In this document: positions 1-7,969 of the stretch, piece by piece
Position numbering within the stretch: the first letter of the stretch is position 1
Layout: the number at the start of each line of letters is the position of its first letter
Assembly (NCBI GenBank): GCA_964519365.1
Contig: CAZFHP010000003.1
Coordinates: 1-56,042, forward strand
Reading direction: 5' to 3'
From: CAZFHP01 sp964519365
Lineage (GTDB): Bacteria > Babelota > Babeliae > Babelales > RVW-14
DNA length: 56,042 nucleotides
Made by a program: the position numbers and the translations under genes
Notes under the pieces: model-generated
Seen by the model: the letters and a program-made list of their open reading frames with translations, nothing else
The model's database searches: none
What the model was told of the DNA's origin: nothing

Positions 1-2
1 AT

Positions 3-1097
3 TATCAGACCATTGTTAATAAAGCATTTGCTGAACAAGTTAACGAGGTTATAAATGCCGCTGAATTAAATAGTATTAAAGCAACAGCTTTTGAAATTAT
101 GACGATGGCTTCGATATTATATTTTATTTCAGAAAAAGTTGATGTTGCTCTTATAGAAGTTGGCTATGGTGGAAAATATGATGCAACAAATGTTTTTAAT
201 CCAAAAATAGCAGCCGTAACTAGAATCGCTGATGACAATAAAGGTCTTCTTGATGATGATCTTGATAAAGTTGCATTTGAGATGCTTGAAATTACAAAGC
301 CAGGATGTTGTTTTATTTCAGCAGAACAAAGTAAGATTCGTTTGCAAAAAATGAAAACATGGCTTGAAGAGCGTGATGTTAAATGGTCGATGCCTATTCG
401 TAAACTTGCTGCGCTACCATATATTTTTGAACAACTTTATGGTCGAACCGCTTCGTTAGGTGAACGAATTGCTCAAATTTATGTTGAAGATATTCGCGGA
501 AAATTTTCTCCGTTTTTACGAGGAAACTTGCTTGCTACGCAAAAAGGACAGCGTGGTCGTCCTACGTTAGAGGCAAAACGTCAAGCTGAGTTGAATCCAA
601 TTAAGACGTTAAAAAGTTTTTGGAATGAACAGTTTGATTTGCTTAAAGGTCGCTTTGAGCTTCTTGATAAAGAAAGACCAACGATTTTACTTGATACTGC
701 AAGTAATTTAGATGCTTTAACAAATGTGTTTTTAGGGATACGTTTGTTACATTATCAAAAGCCACTTAAAGGCTTGGCGTTAATTGTTGGCCTAAGTGAA
801 GCTATTAATGCAACAGAAGCTGTTAAGCTTATACGATATTTATTGAAAAAGGTTACAGGACAAGTATTTTTTGTTCCTCTTAATGGAAGCAAAGATATTG
901 CTTCATATCACACGACACAAGATTTGGCAAAAATTGCAGATGAGCTTAATGTTAAAGCAAAAGCCTGTACATCGTTTACAGATGCTTTTGAACAAGCTAA
1001 AAAAGCAGTTGATGAGCGAGATGGCTTAATTGCTATTGCTGGGTCAAATTCCCTAGTCGGTGATTATTGGAAGTATCGAGGAATTAAAAAAGTATAA
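3..1097 (+). CDS. FolC-like folylpolyglutamate/dihydrofolate synthase, 5' end cut by window, divergent active site
   Basis: The frame is open from the window edge, so the N-terminus with the ATP-binding loop is missing; 364 residues are visible. The stretch IEVGYGGKYDATN matches the EVGLGGRxDATN signature of FolC (Mur-ligase superfamily), followed by a KVAFEMLEITKPG segment typical of FolC, and GRFE of the C-terminal junction is present. FolC normally adds glutamate to folates. However, the usual GLDH histidine region reads IADDNKG, and the DGAHNP motif reads LDTASNLDA, so two conserved histidines are absent. A charged segment of about 70 residues lies in between. It may be a FolC paralogue with altered or lost activity. 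Family assignment is fairly sure; activity is not. Confidence 0.7.
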   Translation, partial: YQTIVNKAFAEQVNEVINAAELNSIKATAFEIMTMASILYFISEKVDVALIEVGYGGKYDATNVFNPKIAAVTRIADDNKGLLDDDLDKVAFEMLEITKPGCCFISAEQSKIRLQKMKTWLEERDVKWSMPIRKLAALPYIFEQLYGRTASLGERIAQIYVEDIRGKFSPFLRGNLLATQKGQRGRPTLEAKRQAELNPIKTLKSFWNEQFDLLKGRFELLDKERPTILLDTASNLDALTNVFLGIRLLHYQKPLKGLALIVGLSEAINATEAVKLIRYLLKKVTGQVFFVPLNGSKDIASYHTTQDLAKIADELNVKAKACTSFTDAFEQAKKAVDERDGLIAIAGSNSLVGDYWKYRGIKKV

Positions 1098-1134
1098 AAT
1101 AAATATACTTTATAAAAATCGGCGTTAAAAAAAG

Positions 1135-1166
1135 AACCCCCAGAGTTTATTAAAACTTTGGGGGTT
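1135..1166. terminator. hairpin terminator after folC-like gene
   Basis: A 14-bp stem (AACCCCCAGAGTTT pairing with AAACTTTGGGGGTT, one G-T pair) closes a 4-nt loop. It is followed by a T-rich but interrupted tract, and lies 38 bases after the folC-like stop and 38 bases before the next start. A-rich sequence on the left side would also allow function in the opposite direction. Confidence 0.75.
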
Positions 1167-1203
1167 TAGTTAGTTTAAATTTAAAGTAAAGAGAGATTTA
1201 GCC

Positions 1204-1836
1204 ATGTTGGGTGGAGTTTTTGTTAAAGGAATAATTATAGGTTTTTGTTTTTCAGTAATTGTTGGTCCTATCGGGATCCTTTGTATTAGGCGGAGCTTAG
1301 CAGAAGGATTTTTGATGGGGTTAGCGGTTGGTGTTGGTGCGGCTATTGCCGATACAATTTTTAGTGCGATTGCCGCTTTTGGGTTGACATCAATATCTGG
1401 TTTTTTACTTAATCATATGTTGGCTTTTGCATTGTTAGGCGGATCGTATTTGATTTATTTGGGGATCACAATATTCAAAAAAGTGCCTCCTCTGATAGAA
1501 GAGAAGTTTGAAAAAACAGGCTTTGCAAAAGTTGCAGTAACAACATTTTTTCTTACCATGGTAAATCCGATGTCGATTTTAGTTTTTATTGCTTTTATGG
1601 CTAATTTTGGATTTGTAACAGATAGTATAAATTATTTCTTAGCGTCCTTATTGGTTGGAGGCTTTTTTGTGGGAGCGGCTGTGTGGTGGCTTTTGTTATC
1701 AGGTGTGGCAACTTTGTTTCGTTCCCGGTTGAGTACAACTATGATGCGACGGGTCAATCAAATTTCAGGTTTTGTTATTGCTTCATTTGGTGCTGCGATG
1801 GGTATCAAGCAATTATTAAAAACTTTTTTTAACTGA
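1204..1836 (+). CDS. LysE/RhtB-family amino-acid exporter
   Basis: A 210-residue, very hydrophobic protein with about six membrane segments. The N-terminal part has the LysE-type pattern: a glycine/proline turn (GPIG, about residue 22) followed by a glycine-rich second helix (EGFLMGLAVGVGAAIAD). A second conserved turn, VNPMSILVF, lies near residue 120. Members of this family export amino acids or related small molecules across the inner membrane by proton exchange; the substrate cannot be read from the sequence. The ATG follows a GAGAG ribosome site. It stands alone between a terminator and the putP promoter. Confidence 0.8.
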   Translation: MLGGVFVKGIIIGFCFSVIVGPIGILCIRRSLAEGFLMGLAVGVGAAIADTIFSAIAAFGLTSISGFLLNHMLAFALLGGSYLIYLGITIFKKVPPLIEEKFEKTGFAKVAVTTFFLTMVNPMSILVFIAFMANFGFVTDSINYFLASLLVGGFFVGAAVWWLLLSGVATLFRSRLSTTMMRRVNQISGFVIASFGAAMGIKQLLKTFFN

Positions 1837-1873
1837 AAAATATTTTAAGAGCTTTCTCTTTGGGTTTATTATT

Positions 1874-1882
1874 TGCTATACT
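1874..1882 (+). promoter_or_regulatory. extended -10 promoter element upstream of putP
   Basis: TGCTATACT is a near-consensus extended -10 box (TGn followed by TATACT) 85 bases before the putP start. No clear -35 box is seen at the proper distance, which is common for extended -10 promoters. The same nine bases occur on the minus strand before tdk. Confidence 0.55.
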
Positions 1883-1966
1883 TCTAGTGATTTGGAAAGT
1901 GACTTGAAGCGTGGGGTTTCATTTCAAAAAAATATTTAACACATAATAAACCTTTGGGGAGTTGTC

Positions 1967-3424
1967 ATGGATATCATATTTTTTTCGTCGTTTGCTATTT
2001 ATCTTACTGTTCTTGTTGGAGTTGGGGTTATTTTTGCACAGCGACAAAAAAATGCATCTGATTTTATGGTTGGAGGCAGAACACTTAACTATTGGGTTAC
2101 TGCTATTGCGACACATACGACGGACATGAGTACGTGGCTTTTTATGGCATTTCCTGGGCTGATTTATACTCAAGGTATTTTTGGTTGTTGGGTAGCCATA
2201 GGTCTTGTTCTTGGCATGTATTTAACCTGGAAATTTGTTGCTCCAAAATTACGAGTTGCGACAGAAAAATATCAAGCCAATACACTATCGTCTTTTTTTG
2301 CTAAGAGATTTAATGATTCGTCAGGACTCATTGAAGCTATAACAGCTCTTGTTACGATTATATTTTTTACGTTTTATATTTCAAGTGGGATTATTGGGCT
2401 TGGGCGAACTCTTGAAGTTACGTTTTCCATGAATTACCATACGGCTATTACTATTGGGACTCTTGTTGTTGGATTATATACATTGTTGGGAGGTTTTATT
2501 GCTGTTGCGTGGAATGACTTTTTGCAAGGAATGTTTGTATTAGTCATGCTTTTAATTGTTCCGGTTTATGCTTTATGGTTACTTGGTGGAGTTGGAAACG
2601 TTTTAAGTGTTATTCAGGCTAAAAACATTTCACTTTCGTTATTTCCAGATTATTCGAGCAAGACATTTTTGCATATTATTATTTCGTTGTTGGGATGGGG
2701 GCTTGGTTATTTTGGGCTGCCACACGTATTAGTTAACTTTCTTGGGATTCAAAATGTACATGAGATAAAAAAAGCGCAACGTATGGGGATTGCATGGCAA
2801 ATTATTACACTTGTGTCGGCTACGCTTATTGGTTTGATTGGTATCGCATACTTTGCTCAAACAGGGTTGCAGCATAGCGAATTTGTTTTTGTTACCATGG
2901 CAAAAACGTTATTTGCTCCTTTTATGGCCGGTCTTGTTCTATGTGCGATTTTAGCAGCTGCTACATCGACTATGGATTCACAAATTTTAGTTTCAGCATC
3001 GACGATTGCAGAAGATCTTTATAAACGTTTTTATAAAAAAAACGTTTCAGGGAAACAGTTGCTTTTTGTTTCACGTATTTCAGGAATAATAGTTATAGGA
3101 GTTTCGTTTTTATTGGCATTTAATTCTAACGAAAGTATTTATAGTCTTGTTTATTATGCGTGGTCAGGATTGGGGGGTGCTTTTGGGCCATTACTATTAG
3201 CATCGTTTTACGCTCCGTTTGATATTACAAAAGAAGGTGCAATTGCAGGTATTATAACAGGTGCTGCAACTGCTGCAATTTGGCCACATATGTCATTGCC
3301 GATGATGGCGTCGCTTATTGGAGCATATGTCATAAGTTTTACAAGTATTTATGTCGTATCTATGGTAACAGGAACGAAAAGAAGTAACGTTTATTCTTCC
3401 GGAAATAGTCCAAGTAATTCATAA
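1967..3424 (+). CDS. putP: sodium/proline symporter (SSS family)
   Basis: 485 residues with about 13 predicted membrane helices, the usual size for the solute:sodium symporter family. It imports proline together with Na+ through the inner membrane. Diagnostic PutP-like segments are visible: THTTDMSTWLFMAFPG in the second helix (Na+ site), VAWNDFLQGMF in the middle, and ILAAATSTMDSQILVSAS near residue 340, close to the canonical LAAxMSTADSQLLVSSS. The ATG follows GGGGAG. The 3' end overlaps the convergent radA gene by 34 bases. Proline specificity is inferred from the motifs; a related substrate is possible. For a scavenging bacterium this would be an amino-acid uptake route. Confidence 0.85.
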   Translation: MDIIFFSSFAIYLTVLVGVGVIFAQRQKNASDFMVGGRTLNYWVTAIATHTTDMSTWLFMAFPGLIYTQGIFGCWVAIGLVLGMYLTWKFVAPKLRVATEKYQANTLSSFFAKRFNDSSGLIEAITALVTIIFFTFYISSGIIGLGRTLEVTFSMNYHTAITIGTLVVGLYTLLGGFIAVAWNDFLQGMFVLVMLLIVPVYALWLLGGVGNVLSVIQAKNISLSLFPDYSSKTFLHIIISLLGWGLGYFGLPHVLVNFLGIQNVHEIKKAQRMGIAWQIITLVSATLIGLIGIAYFAQTGLQHSEFVFVTMAKTLFAPFMAGLVLCAILAAATSTMDSQILVSASTIAEDLYKRFYKKNVSGKQLLFVSRISGIIVIGVSFLLAFNSNESIYSLVYYAWSGLGGAFGPLLLASFYAPFDITKEGAIAGIITGAATAAIWPHMSLPMMASLIGAYVISFTSIYVVSMVTGTKRSNVYSSGNSPSNS

Positions 3425-4749
3425 ACGTTTTTGAAGAGTAAAAGCTTACAAGAACTTTTGACTTTTTGGCTTTTGGCAATAAAAATATTTTCTAGTCCGA
3501 ATTTTTCGACTTCTTTGATGCTTGTATCGATTTGATTTGTTGGCTTGATTTGTCCCGTTAGGCCGATTTCTGCTATGGCTACAGATTTTTGAGATAACGG
3601 TTTTTGAAAATAGCTAGAAAGTAGTGCTAGGGCTATGCCCAAGTCAGTAGAGCTTTCTTTGATTTTAAAACCTCCACTGACTTTGAAAAAAATATCATGT
3701 GCGCTAAATTTTATAAGCAAGTACTTTTCTAAAATAGCAGCGATAAGCATGACGCGCTTTTGATCAACTCCGGTGACAACGCGTTGTGCGATGCCAAATT
3801 TTGTTGCAACGACTAATGCTTGAAACTCGAGCAATAATGGTCGAGATCCTTCAACGCTGCAAACAAGAATAGATCCGGGAGATGATGATGTTTCGCTTAA
3901 TAACTGTTGATTTATGTTTGTGATTTCAATTAAGCCGTGTTCATACATTTGGAAAAATCCAACTTCGTTTACTGGGCCAAAGCGATTTTTAACTGAGCGT
4001 AAAACACGTGTGTGCCAGCGATCTTCTGATTGGATGTAAAAAACAGCATCGACCATGTGTTCAAGAACGCGAGGTCCAGCCATAGTGCCATCTTTTGTTA
4101 CGTGTCCTGTGATTAATACTGCGATGTTATTTTCTTTTGCGAGTTTCATTAAGTGAAACCCTGCTTCACGCAGTTGTGCTACTGTTCCGGGAAGGGTGTG
4201 TGAATCAAGTGAAATATAGCAGTTTTGAATAGAATCAAGAATTAGCAAGTCAGGTTTTTTTTCAGAGCCTGTTGCTATAATATTTTGTAAGCATGATTGA
4301 TCAGAAAAAGAGATATTTGAATTGTTTATTTTTAGTCTTGATGCTCGTTGTTTAACTTGCTGTAAAGATTCTTCTGATGAAAAATAAAAAACGTTTTGTT
4401 CTTGTGCGATAGCGTGTGCGACTTGAAGTAAAAGTGTCGATTTTCCGATGCCGGGGTCGCCGGTTAAAATAATAAACGAACCTGGAAGTATGCCGCCCCC
4501 TAATACTCGATCCCATTCTTTTATGTTCGATAGCATACGTTTTTGGGTTTCGATATTTACCTGGCTAATATTAAAAAGACTAGTTGTAGAGAGAGAGTTT
4601 TTTGAGCCTTTTGAAATACGTGTTGTTATACTATGCGCAGGGCGTTCTATGAAGCTATTCCATTCTTTACATGTTGGGCAACACCCTGCCCACTTTATAC
4701 TTTGATGGTCGCAATTGGTACAAGAATAAGTAATTTTATTTTTTGTCAT
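3391..4749 (-). CDS. radA: DNA repair protein RadA (Sms)
   Basis: 452 residues, normal length. RadA is a RecA-like helicase that promotes branch migration during recombinational repair. An N-terminal C4 zinc finger (C10, C13, C24, C27, with the WAG element), a Walker A loop GDPGIGKST near residue 100, the RadA-specific KNRFG motif (VKNRFGPVNE), and a C-terminal Lon-protease-like domain (KVSGGFKIKESSTDLGIALALLSS) are all present. The gene is convergent with putP and overlaps its 3' end, so no separate terminator lies between them. The upstream neighbour on the same strand is tdk, 26 bases away. Confidence 0.95.
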   Translation of the reverse strand: MTKNKITYSCTNCDHQSIKWAGCCPTCKEWNSFIERPAHSITTRISKGSKNSLSTTSLFNISQVNIETQKRMLSNIKEWDRVLGGGILPGSFIILTGDPGIGKSTLLLQVAHAIAQEQNVFYFSSEESLQQVKQRASRLKINNSNISFSDQSCLQNIIATGSEKKPDLLILDSIQNCYISLDSHTLPGTVAQLREAGFHLMKLAKENNIAVLITGHVTKDGTMAGPRVLEHMVDAVFYIQSEDRWHTRVLRSVKNRFGPVNEVGFFQMYEHGLIEITNINQQLLSETSSSPGSILVCSVEGSRPLLLEFQALVVATKFGIAQRVVTGVDQKRVMLIAAILEKYLLIKFSAHDIFFKVSGGFKIKESSTDLGIALALLSSYFQKPLSQKSVAIAEIGLTGQIKPTNQIDTSIKEVEKFGLENIFIAKSQKVKSSCKLLLFKNVYELLGLFPEE

Positions 4750-4775
4750 TAGTCAGGTTTTGTGTGAATTTCGTG

Positions 4776-5417
4776 TTAAAGTAAAGCACTCTCTTGATGT
4801 CTGTGTTTTTTAAACGTTGGCTGCTTGTCGATTTGAAAACAGTTTTTACAGCGAGGTTCGTAAAATTCTGATGCGCCAACTAAAATAACGGGGTCGTTAT
4901 AAGAAGCTGGCATGCCGTTAACTAATCGTTGCGTATGATGAGCTTCTTTAAAGCAGACAACACAGATAGCTTTAAGTTTTGCGACTTCGTCTGCAATTGC
5001 CATTAATAACGGTGTTATTCCAAATGGTTCTCCGCGAAAATCCAGATCTAATCCTGCAACGATGACCCGTTTGCCATTATCAACGAGTTTACAAATAACA
5101 TCGATAATTTTATTCGGAAAAAATTGAATTTCATCGATGCCAACGACGTCAATGTTTTCGTTGGCTAAGTCGAAAAGTTTTTCTATGTCAATAACGTCAC
5201 TGTCTATTGGGAATGCGGCTCTTTTTTTTCCATCATGAGAAACGATACAGGTGTGGCTTTTTCTTTGATCGATTTGGTGCTTTATGGTTAGAACCTTTTG
5301 TTTTGCGTATTCTGCTCGTTTTAATCGCCTTATTAATTCTTCGGTTTTCCCAGAAAACATTGAGCCACAAACAACTTCAAGGCGACCTTTTTTCTTAAGA
5401 TTTTTTTTTTGTGTCAT
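4776..5417 (-). CDS. tdk: thymidine kinase
   Basis: Type II thymidine kinase, which phosphorylates thymidine to dTMP in the salvage pathway. The protein has GRLEVVCGSMFSGKTEEL (P-loop; the usual CGPMFSGKT has Ser for Pro), the DEIQFF catalytic loop with the Glu base, the lasso region and zinc cysteines CVVC and CKNC. I chose the ATG at 5417 (213 residues, MTQKKN...) because the P-loop normally starts about 15 residues in. An upstream in-frame start at 5480 would lie almost on the predicted transcription start and inside the operator-like palindrome. It precedes radA on the same strand. It suggests dependence on host nucleosides. Confidence 0.93.
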   Translation of the reverse strand: MTQKKNLKKKGRLEVVCGSMFSGKTEELIRRLKRAEYAKQKVLTIKHQIDQRKSHTCIVSHDGKKRAAFPIDSDVIDIEKLFDLANENIDVVGIDEIQFFPNKIIDVICKLVDNGKRVIVAGLDLDFRGEPFGITPLLMAIADEVAKLKAICVVCFKEAHHTQRLVNGMPASYNDPVILVGASEFYEPRCKNCFQIDKQPTFKKHRHQESALL

Positions 5418-5466
5418 GATAAGCATCCATAAAAATATTGAACAAATTATTTTCACCATACTGATG

Positions 5467-5497
5467 ATACTCAGTTGCAAATTTTACAACTGAGTAT
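5467..5497. promoter_or_regulatory. 11-bp perfect palindrome overlapping the tdk promoter
   Basis: ATACTCAGTTG and its exact reverse complement CAACTGAGTAT are separated by nine A/T-rich bases. On the minus strand the outer arm overlaps an extended -10 box (TGCTATACT, 5501-5493) facing tdk. The arms are about two helical turns apart, as in a dimeric repressor operator. It could alternatively act as a hairpin in the RNA leader. Confidence 0.5.
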
Positions 5498-5528
5498 AGC
5501 AGGATTTTATTGGATGCTAAAATTAATT

Positions 5529-6869
5529 TTACATGAGGCTCCCCAAAAGTCCACCTCGCTGAGCCATCCCTGCTCGTAGTCCATTTCCTAAGTCGTGTCC
5601 TATTCTTGGGACTCTTGCTTGAAATGCATCAGCGGCTGCGCCAGCCATACCTGGTACTCTTGCTTGAAGGGCATCGGCTGCGGCGCCCGTCATGCCTGGA
5701 ACTCTTGCTTGAAGGGCATCGGCCGCGGCGCCTGTCATGCCAGGAACTCTTTCTTGAAATGCATCAGCAGCTTGTCCTGCCAAATTATTAACTAAATCAG
5801 GCCCTCTTTGAGCGATTCCCTCTGTAAATCCTTGTGCCAAATTACGAGCTAAAACGTTGCCGTTTCGAGCTGCGGCTAGTGCAAGATGATCTCCAAATCG
5901 GCCTCCTAAGAATTGAGCCCTATTTGGTTGGTGCCTATTGAGTCTATAGTTTTCAGCTTCTTCTGGGGTCAGAGGGTCGAGTAAGCCGTCAGCAATACTT
6001 TTACCAAGAAATCGTCCCAGTCGTGTTATTGCTCGGTCAGTTTTTTCTTGTAGCCATGTTAGGCCTCCTTTGTACCATACAAAGCCAACAATAGCGATAA
6101 TAGAAATACTAACTATTGAAACAAGTAAAATTAATTTTAGTCGTCGTGGCTTGACTAGAGGTTCGTGTAAAGCATATGTTTGAAGATTATTCATAAACTT
6201 TTCGATACATGACATTTCAAGTTTATTTTCACCAAGAGCTGTATTAATTGTTAGAAGTTCTTGTTTGATTTTTTCGAGATACAGAACGAGCGTTTCTTTT
6301 TTTTGTTTGTACGAATGAAATGTATATTTTACTATAAATATCATGAGTATTGCTTTAGAAAGCGTCATTTGAAATGGTTCTATTTCGTTTTCTTCTATTT
6401 TAACGTGATGATTGTATAATTTATGCAGGTCTGTCCAGACGGTACTATGAGTTTCGTTTGGAACTTCCATTTTACAGACATATCTATGTAATTCGAGAAA
6501 AAGAAACTTGTTCATTTTTTTTAATAAAAATTTGCTTTCAGGATTGTTTTGTTCTGCAAGCCAGGTCATGAGTGTAAGTAATTGTACGCTATTTTGAGTA
6601 AGGTCATTATAGATATCTTTGTCTGAAAGTAGGTGAGTATCTGTTAAGTCTTTTAAGATGCCAGTTTGTGCAAGATTGAAATATGCGTCTTCAAAAGCTC
6701 CTTGAGCATCATTGATTTGATTTTGCAGGGTTGAAATTTCTGTTATTGTGTCGATTGATTCAGGGATTGATTTGCAAAAAACTTGAGGGCAACATGAATG
6801 AGATAGCAATGTTATGATTAATCCCCAAATAATCTTTTGCAGATACTTTGTTTTTGTCATATTTGTCAT
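5529..6869 (-). CDS. secreted or membrane protein of unknown function with 15-residue C-terminal repeats
   Basis: 446 residues, not recognised. The N-terminus has a signal-peptide-like hydrophobic stretch (IIWGLIITLLSHSCCPQVF). A mostly helical region with many Leu, Glu and Lys residues follows to about residue 240, then one strong membrane segment (LILLVSIVSISIIAIVGFVW). After that come an Arg/Asn/Gly-rich stretch and three and a half tandem copies of a 15-residue unit near AADALQARVPGMTGA (residues 367-422). Each unit is an amphipathic helix ended by Pro-Gly. The start is supported by a perfect AGGAGG eight bases upstream. Two-part topology with a repeat domain suggests a surface or host-interaction role, but that is speculation. 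Confidence 0.75.
   Translation of the reverse strand: MTNMTKTKYLQKIIWGLIITLLSHSCCPQVFCKSIPESIDTITEISTLQNQINDAQGAFEDAYFNLAQTGILKDLTDTHLLSDKDIYNDLTQNSVQLLTLMTWLAEQNNPESKFLLKKMNKFLFLELHRYVCKMEVPNETHSTVWTDLHKLYNHHVKIEENEIEPFQMTLSKAILMIFIVKYTFHSYKQKKETLVLYLEKIKQELLTINTALGENKLEMSCIEKFMNNLQTYALHEPLVKPRRLKLILLVSIVSISIIAIVGFVWYKGGLTWLQEKTDRAITRLGRFLGKSIADGLLDPLTPEEAENYRLNRHQPNRAQFLGGRFGDHLALAAARNGNVLARNLAQGFTEGIAQRGPDLVNNLAGQAADAFQERVPGMTGAAADALQARVPGMTGAAADALQARVPGMAGAAADAFQARVPRIGHDLGNGLRAGMAQRGGLLGSLM
5604..5771 (-). repeat. 45-bp in-frame tandem repeat, about 3.7 copies
   Basis: The 45-base unit encodes the 15-residue helix unit of the adjacent gene. Copies differ by a few bases, mostly silent (for example GGCTGC against GGCCGC), and are more GC-rich than the surrounding DNA. 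Internal copies are the most alike, as expected from duplication by slippage or unequal crossing-over. Confidence 0.85.
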
Positions 6870-7061
6870 AATTGATGCCTCCTGTTTTATGGCGTGATGA
6901 TATCGATCCCAAGAGTTTCTAAAACAATAAACAGTTAGTTATTAACGACACAGGTAAGATAAAAGACAATAATAAACGAACAAACAAGCTGAATAAACAA
7001 GAAAATTGAGAAAATACATCATAGCATAAGGTGTATTTTTGTCAAAAATAGCGTTTAATCT

Positions 7062-7103
7062 AAATACAAACAAAAAATAAAGAAATATTTTTTGTTTGTA
7101 TTT
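7062..7103. terminator. 18-bp perfect AT-rich inverted repeat at the 3' end of kdsB
   Basis: AAATACAAACAAAAAATA pairs perfectly with its complement across a six-base loop. The stem touches the kdsB stop codon. It has no GC-rich core, so it is a weak intrinsic terminator at best, but its position and perfect pairing suggest an RNA 3'-end structure. The space from 6870 to 7061 otherwise contains only AT-rich DNA and the ribosome site of the repeat-protein gene. Confidence 0.5.
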
Positions 7104-7867
7104 TAGATCGAGTTTTGTTCTAAGAGTGTTTTTGCAAAGCATTCTGCCGCCGTTAAATCTTCTGGGTGATCGATTGCTATTACTTCTTGATCTGTTTCAT
7201 GGATTTTTATAAGCATGTTGTTTTGTAAAAAGCGTAGCTGCTCAAGTTTTTCGGCGTTTTCCAGTGAGCTGGGTGGTAGATTAGAGAGTTTTTTTAATGC
7301 TTGTGTGGTAAATGCATAAATACCAATGTGCTTGTAGTAGATACTTTCACACGAAGATAGATCTCGATAAAAGGGAATAGGACTGCGGGAAAAGTAAAGT
7401 GCATAACTATTACTATCACAGACTACTTTGGCGAAGTTCGCAGATGTAATTTCAGATTTTTGAGTGATTTTTTTCTTGAGGGTCCATATTTCGGCGTTGT
7501 CATTTGAGCATGATTGAAGAAGCGTTAGAATCATTTTAGGCGAAATAAACGGTTCATCTCCTTGCCAATTAACCCAGATGTCAGCTTCGAGTTTTTTTTC
7601 TTTTACGATTTCGATAAGACGATCTGTTCCGGATGCGCAACTTTTAGATGTCATAATAAAAGAGCCGTTAAAGCTTTTAATTAGTTGCGCTGTTTTATCT
7701 GAATCTATTGCAAATGTAATTTCATCAAAACACTGAGCTTTCTGCGCGGCTTCCCATACCCACTGCAATAATGGCTTATCAAGCAAGCGTGATAAAACTT
7801 TTTGTGGGAACCGTGTAGAATTAAGTCTTGCGGGAATTACACATGCAATTTTTTGATTTTTGATCAT
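7103..7867 (-). CDS. kdsB: 3-deoxy-manno-octulosonate cytidylyltransferase (CMP-KDO synthetase)
   Basis: 254 residues, normal for KdsB. It activates KDO with CTP to CMP-KDO, the donor used to build the inner core of lipopolysaccharide. The N-terminal nucleotide-binding signature (IPARLNSTRFPQKVL), the CASGTDRL segment, and NWQGDEPFI are all present, as is a SRSPIPFYRD motif and HIGIYAF. This implies an outer membrane with LPS. It is transcribed divergently from murA with about 100 bases between the starts. Confidence 0.95.
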   Translation of the reverse strand: MIKNQKIACVIPARLNSTRFPQKVLSRLLDKPLLQWVWEAAQKAQCFDEITFAIDSDKTAQLIKSFNGSFIMTSKSCASGTDRLIEIVKEKKLEADIWVNWQGDEPFISPKMILTLLQSCSNDNAEIWTLKKKITQKSEITSANFAKVVCDSNSYALYFSRSPIPFYRDLSSCESIYYKHIGIYAFTTQALKKLSNLPPSSLENAEKLEQLRFLQNNMLIKIHETDQEVIAIDHPEDLTAAECFAKTLLEQNSI

Positions 7868-7910
7868 GATAATTATCTCTTTTTGGTTTTAATTTTACTT
7901 TGTTGGTTTA

Positions 7911-7919
7911 TGCTATTAT
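7911..7919 (+). promoter_or_regulatory. extended -10 promoter element before murA
   Basis: TGCTATTAT matches an extended -10 box, 50 bases upstream of the murA start. A convincing -35 hexamer is not seen. Confidence 0.45.
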
Positions 7920-7969
7920 TTTTTACCCAGTTTTCTTGTGTATTGTAAGTATTATATATAGGACATAGA

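Noticed and set aside
6942..7142. A 66-residue minus-strand frame between the repeat-protein gene and kdsB
   Set aside because: It overlaps the kdsB end and its palindrome, has AT-driven composition (Phe, Tyr, Leu, Lys) and no ribosome site.
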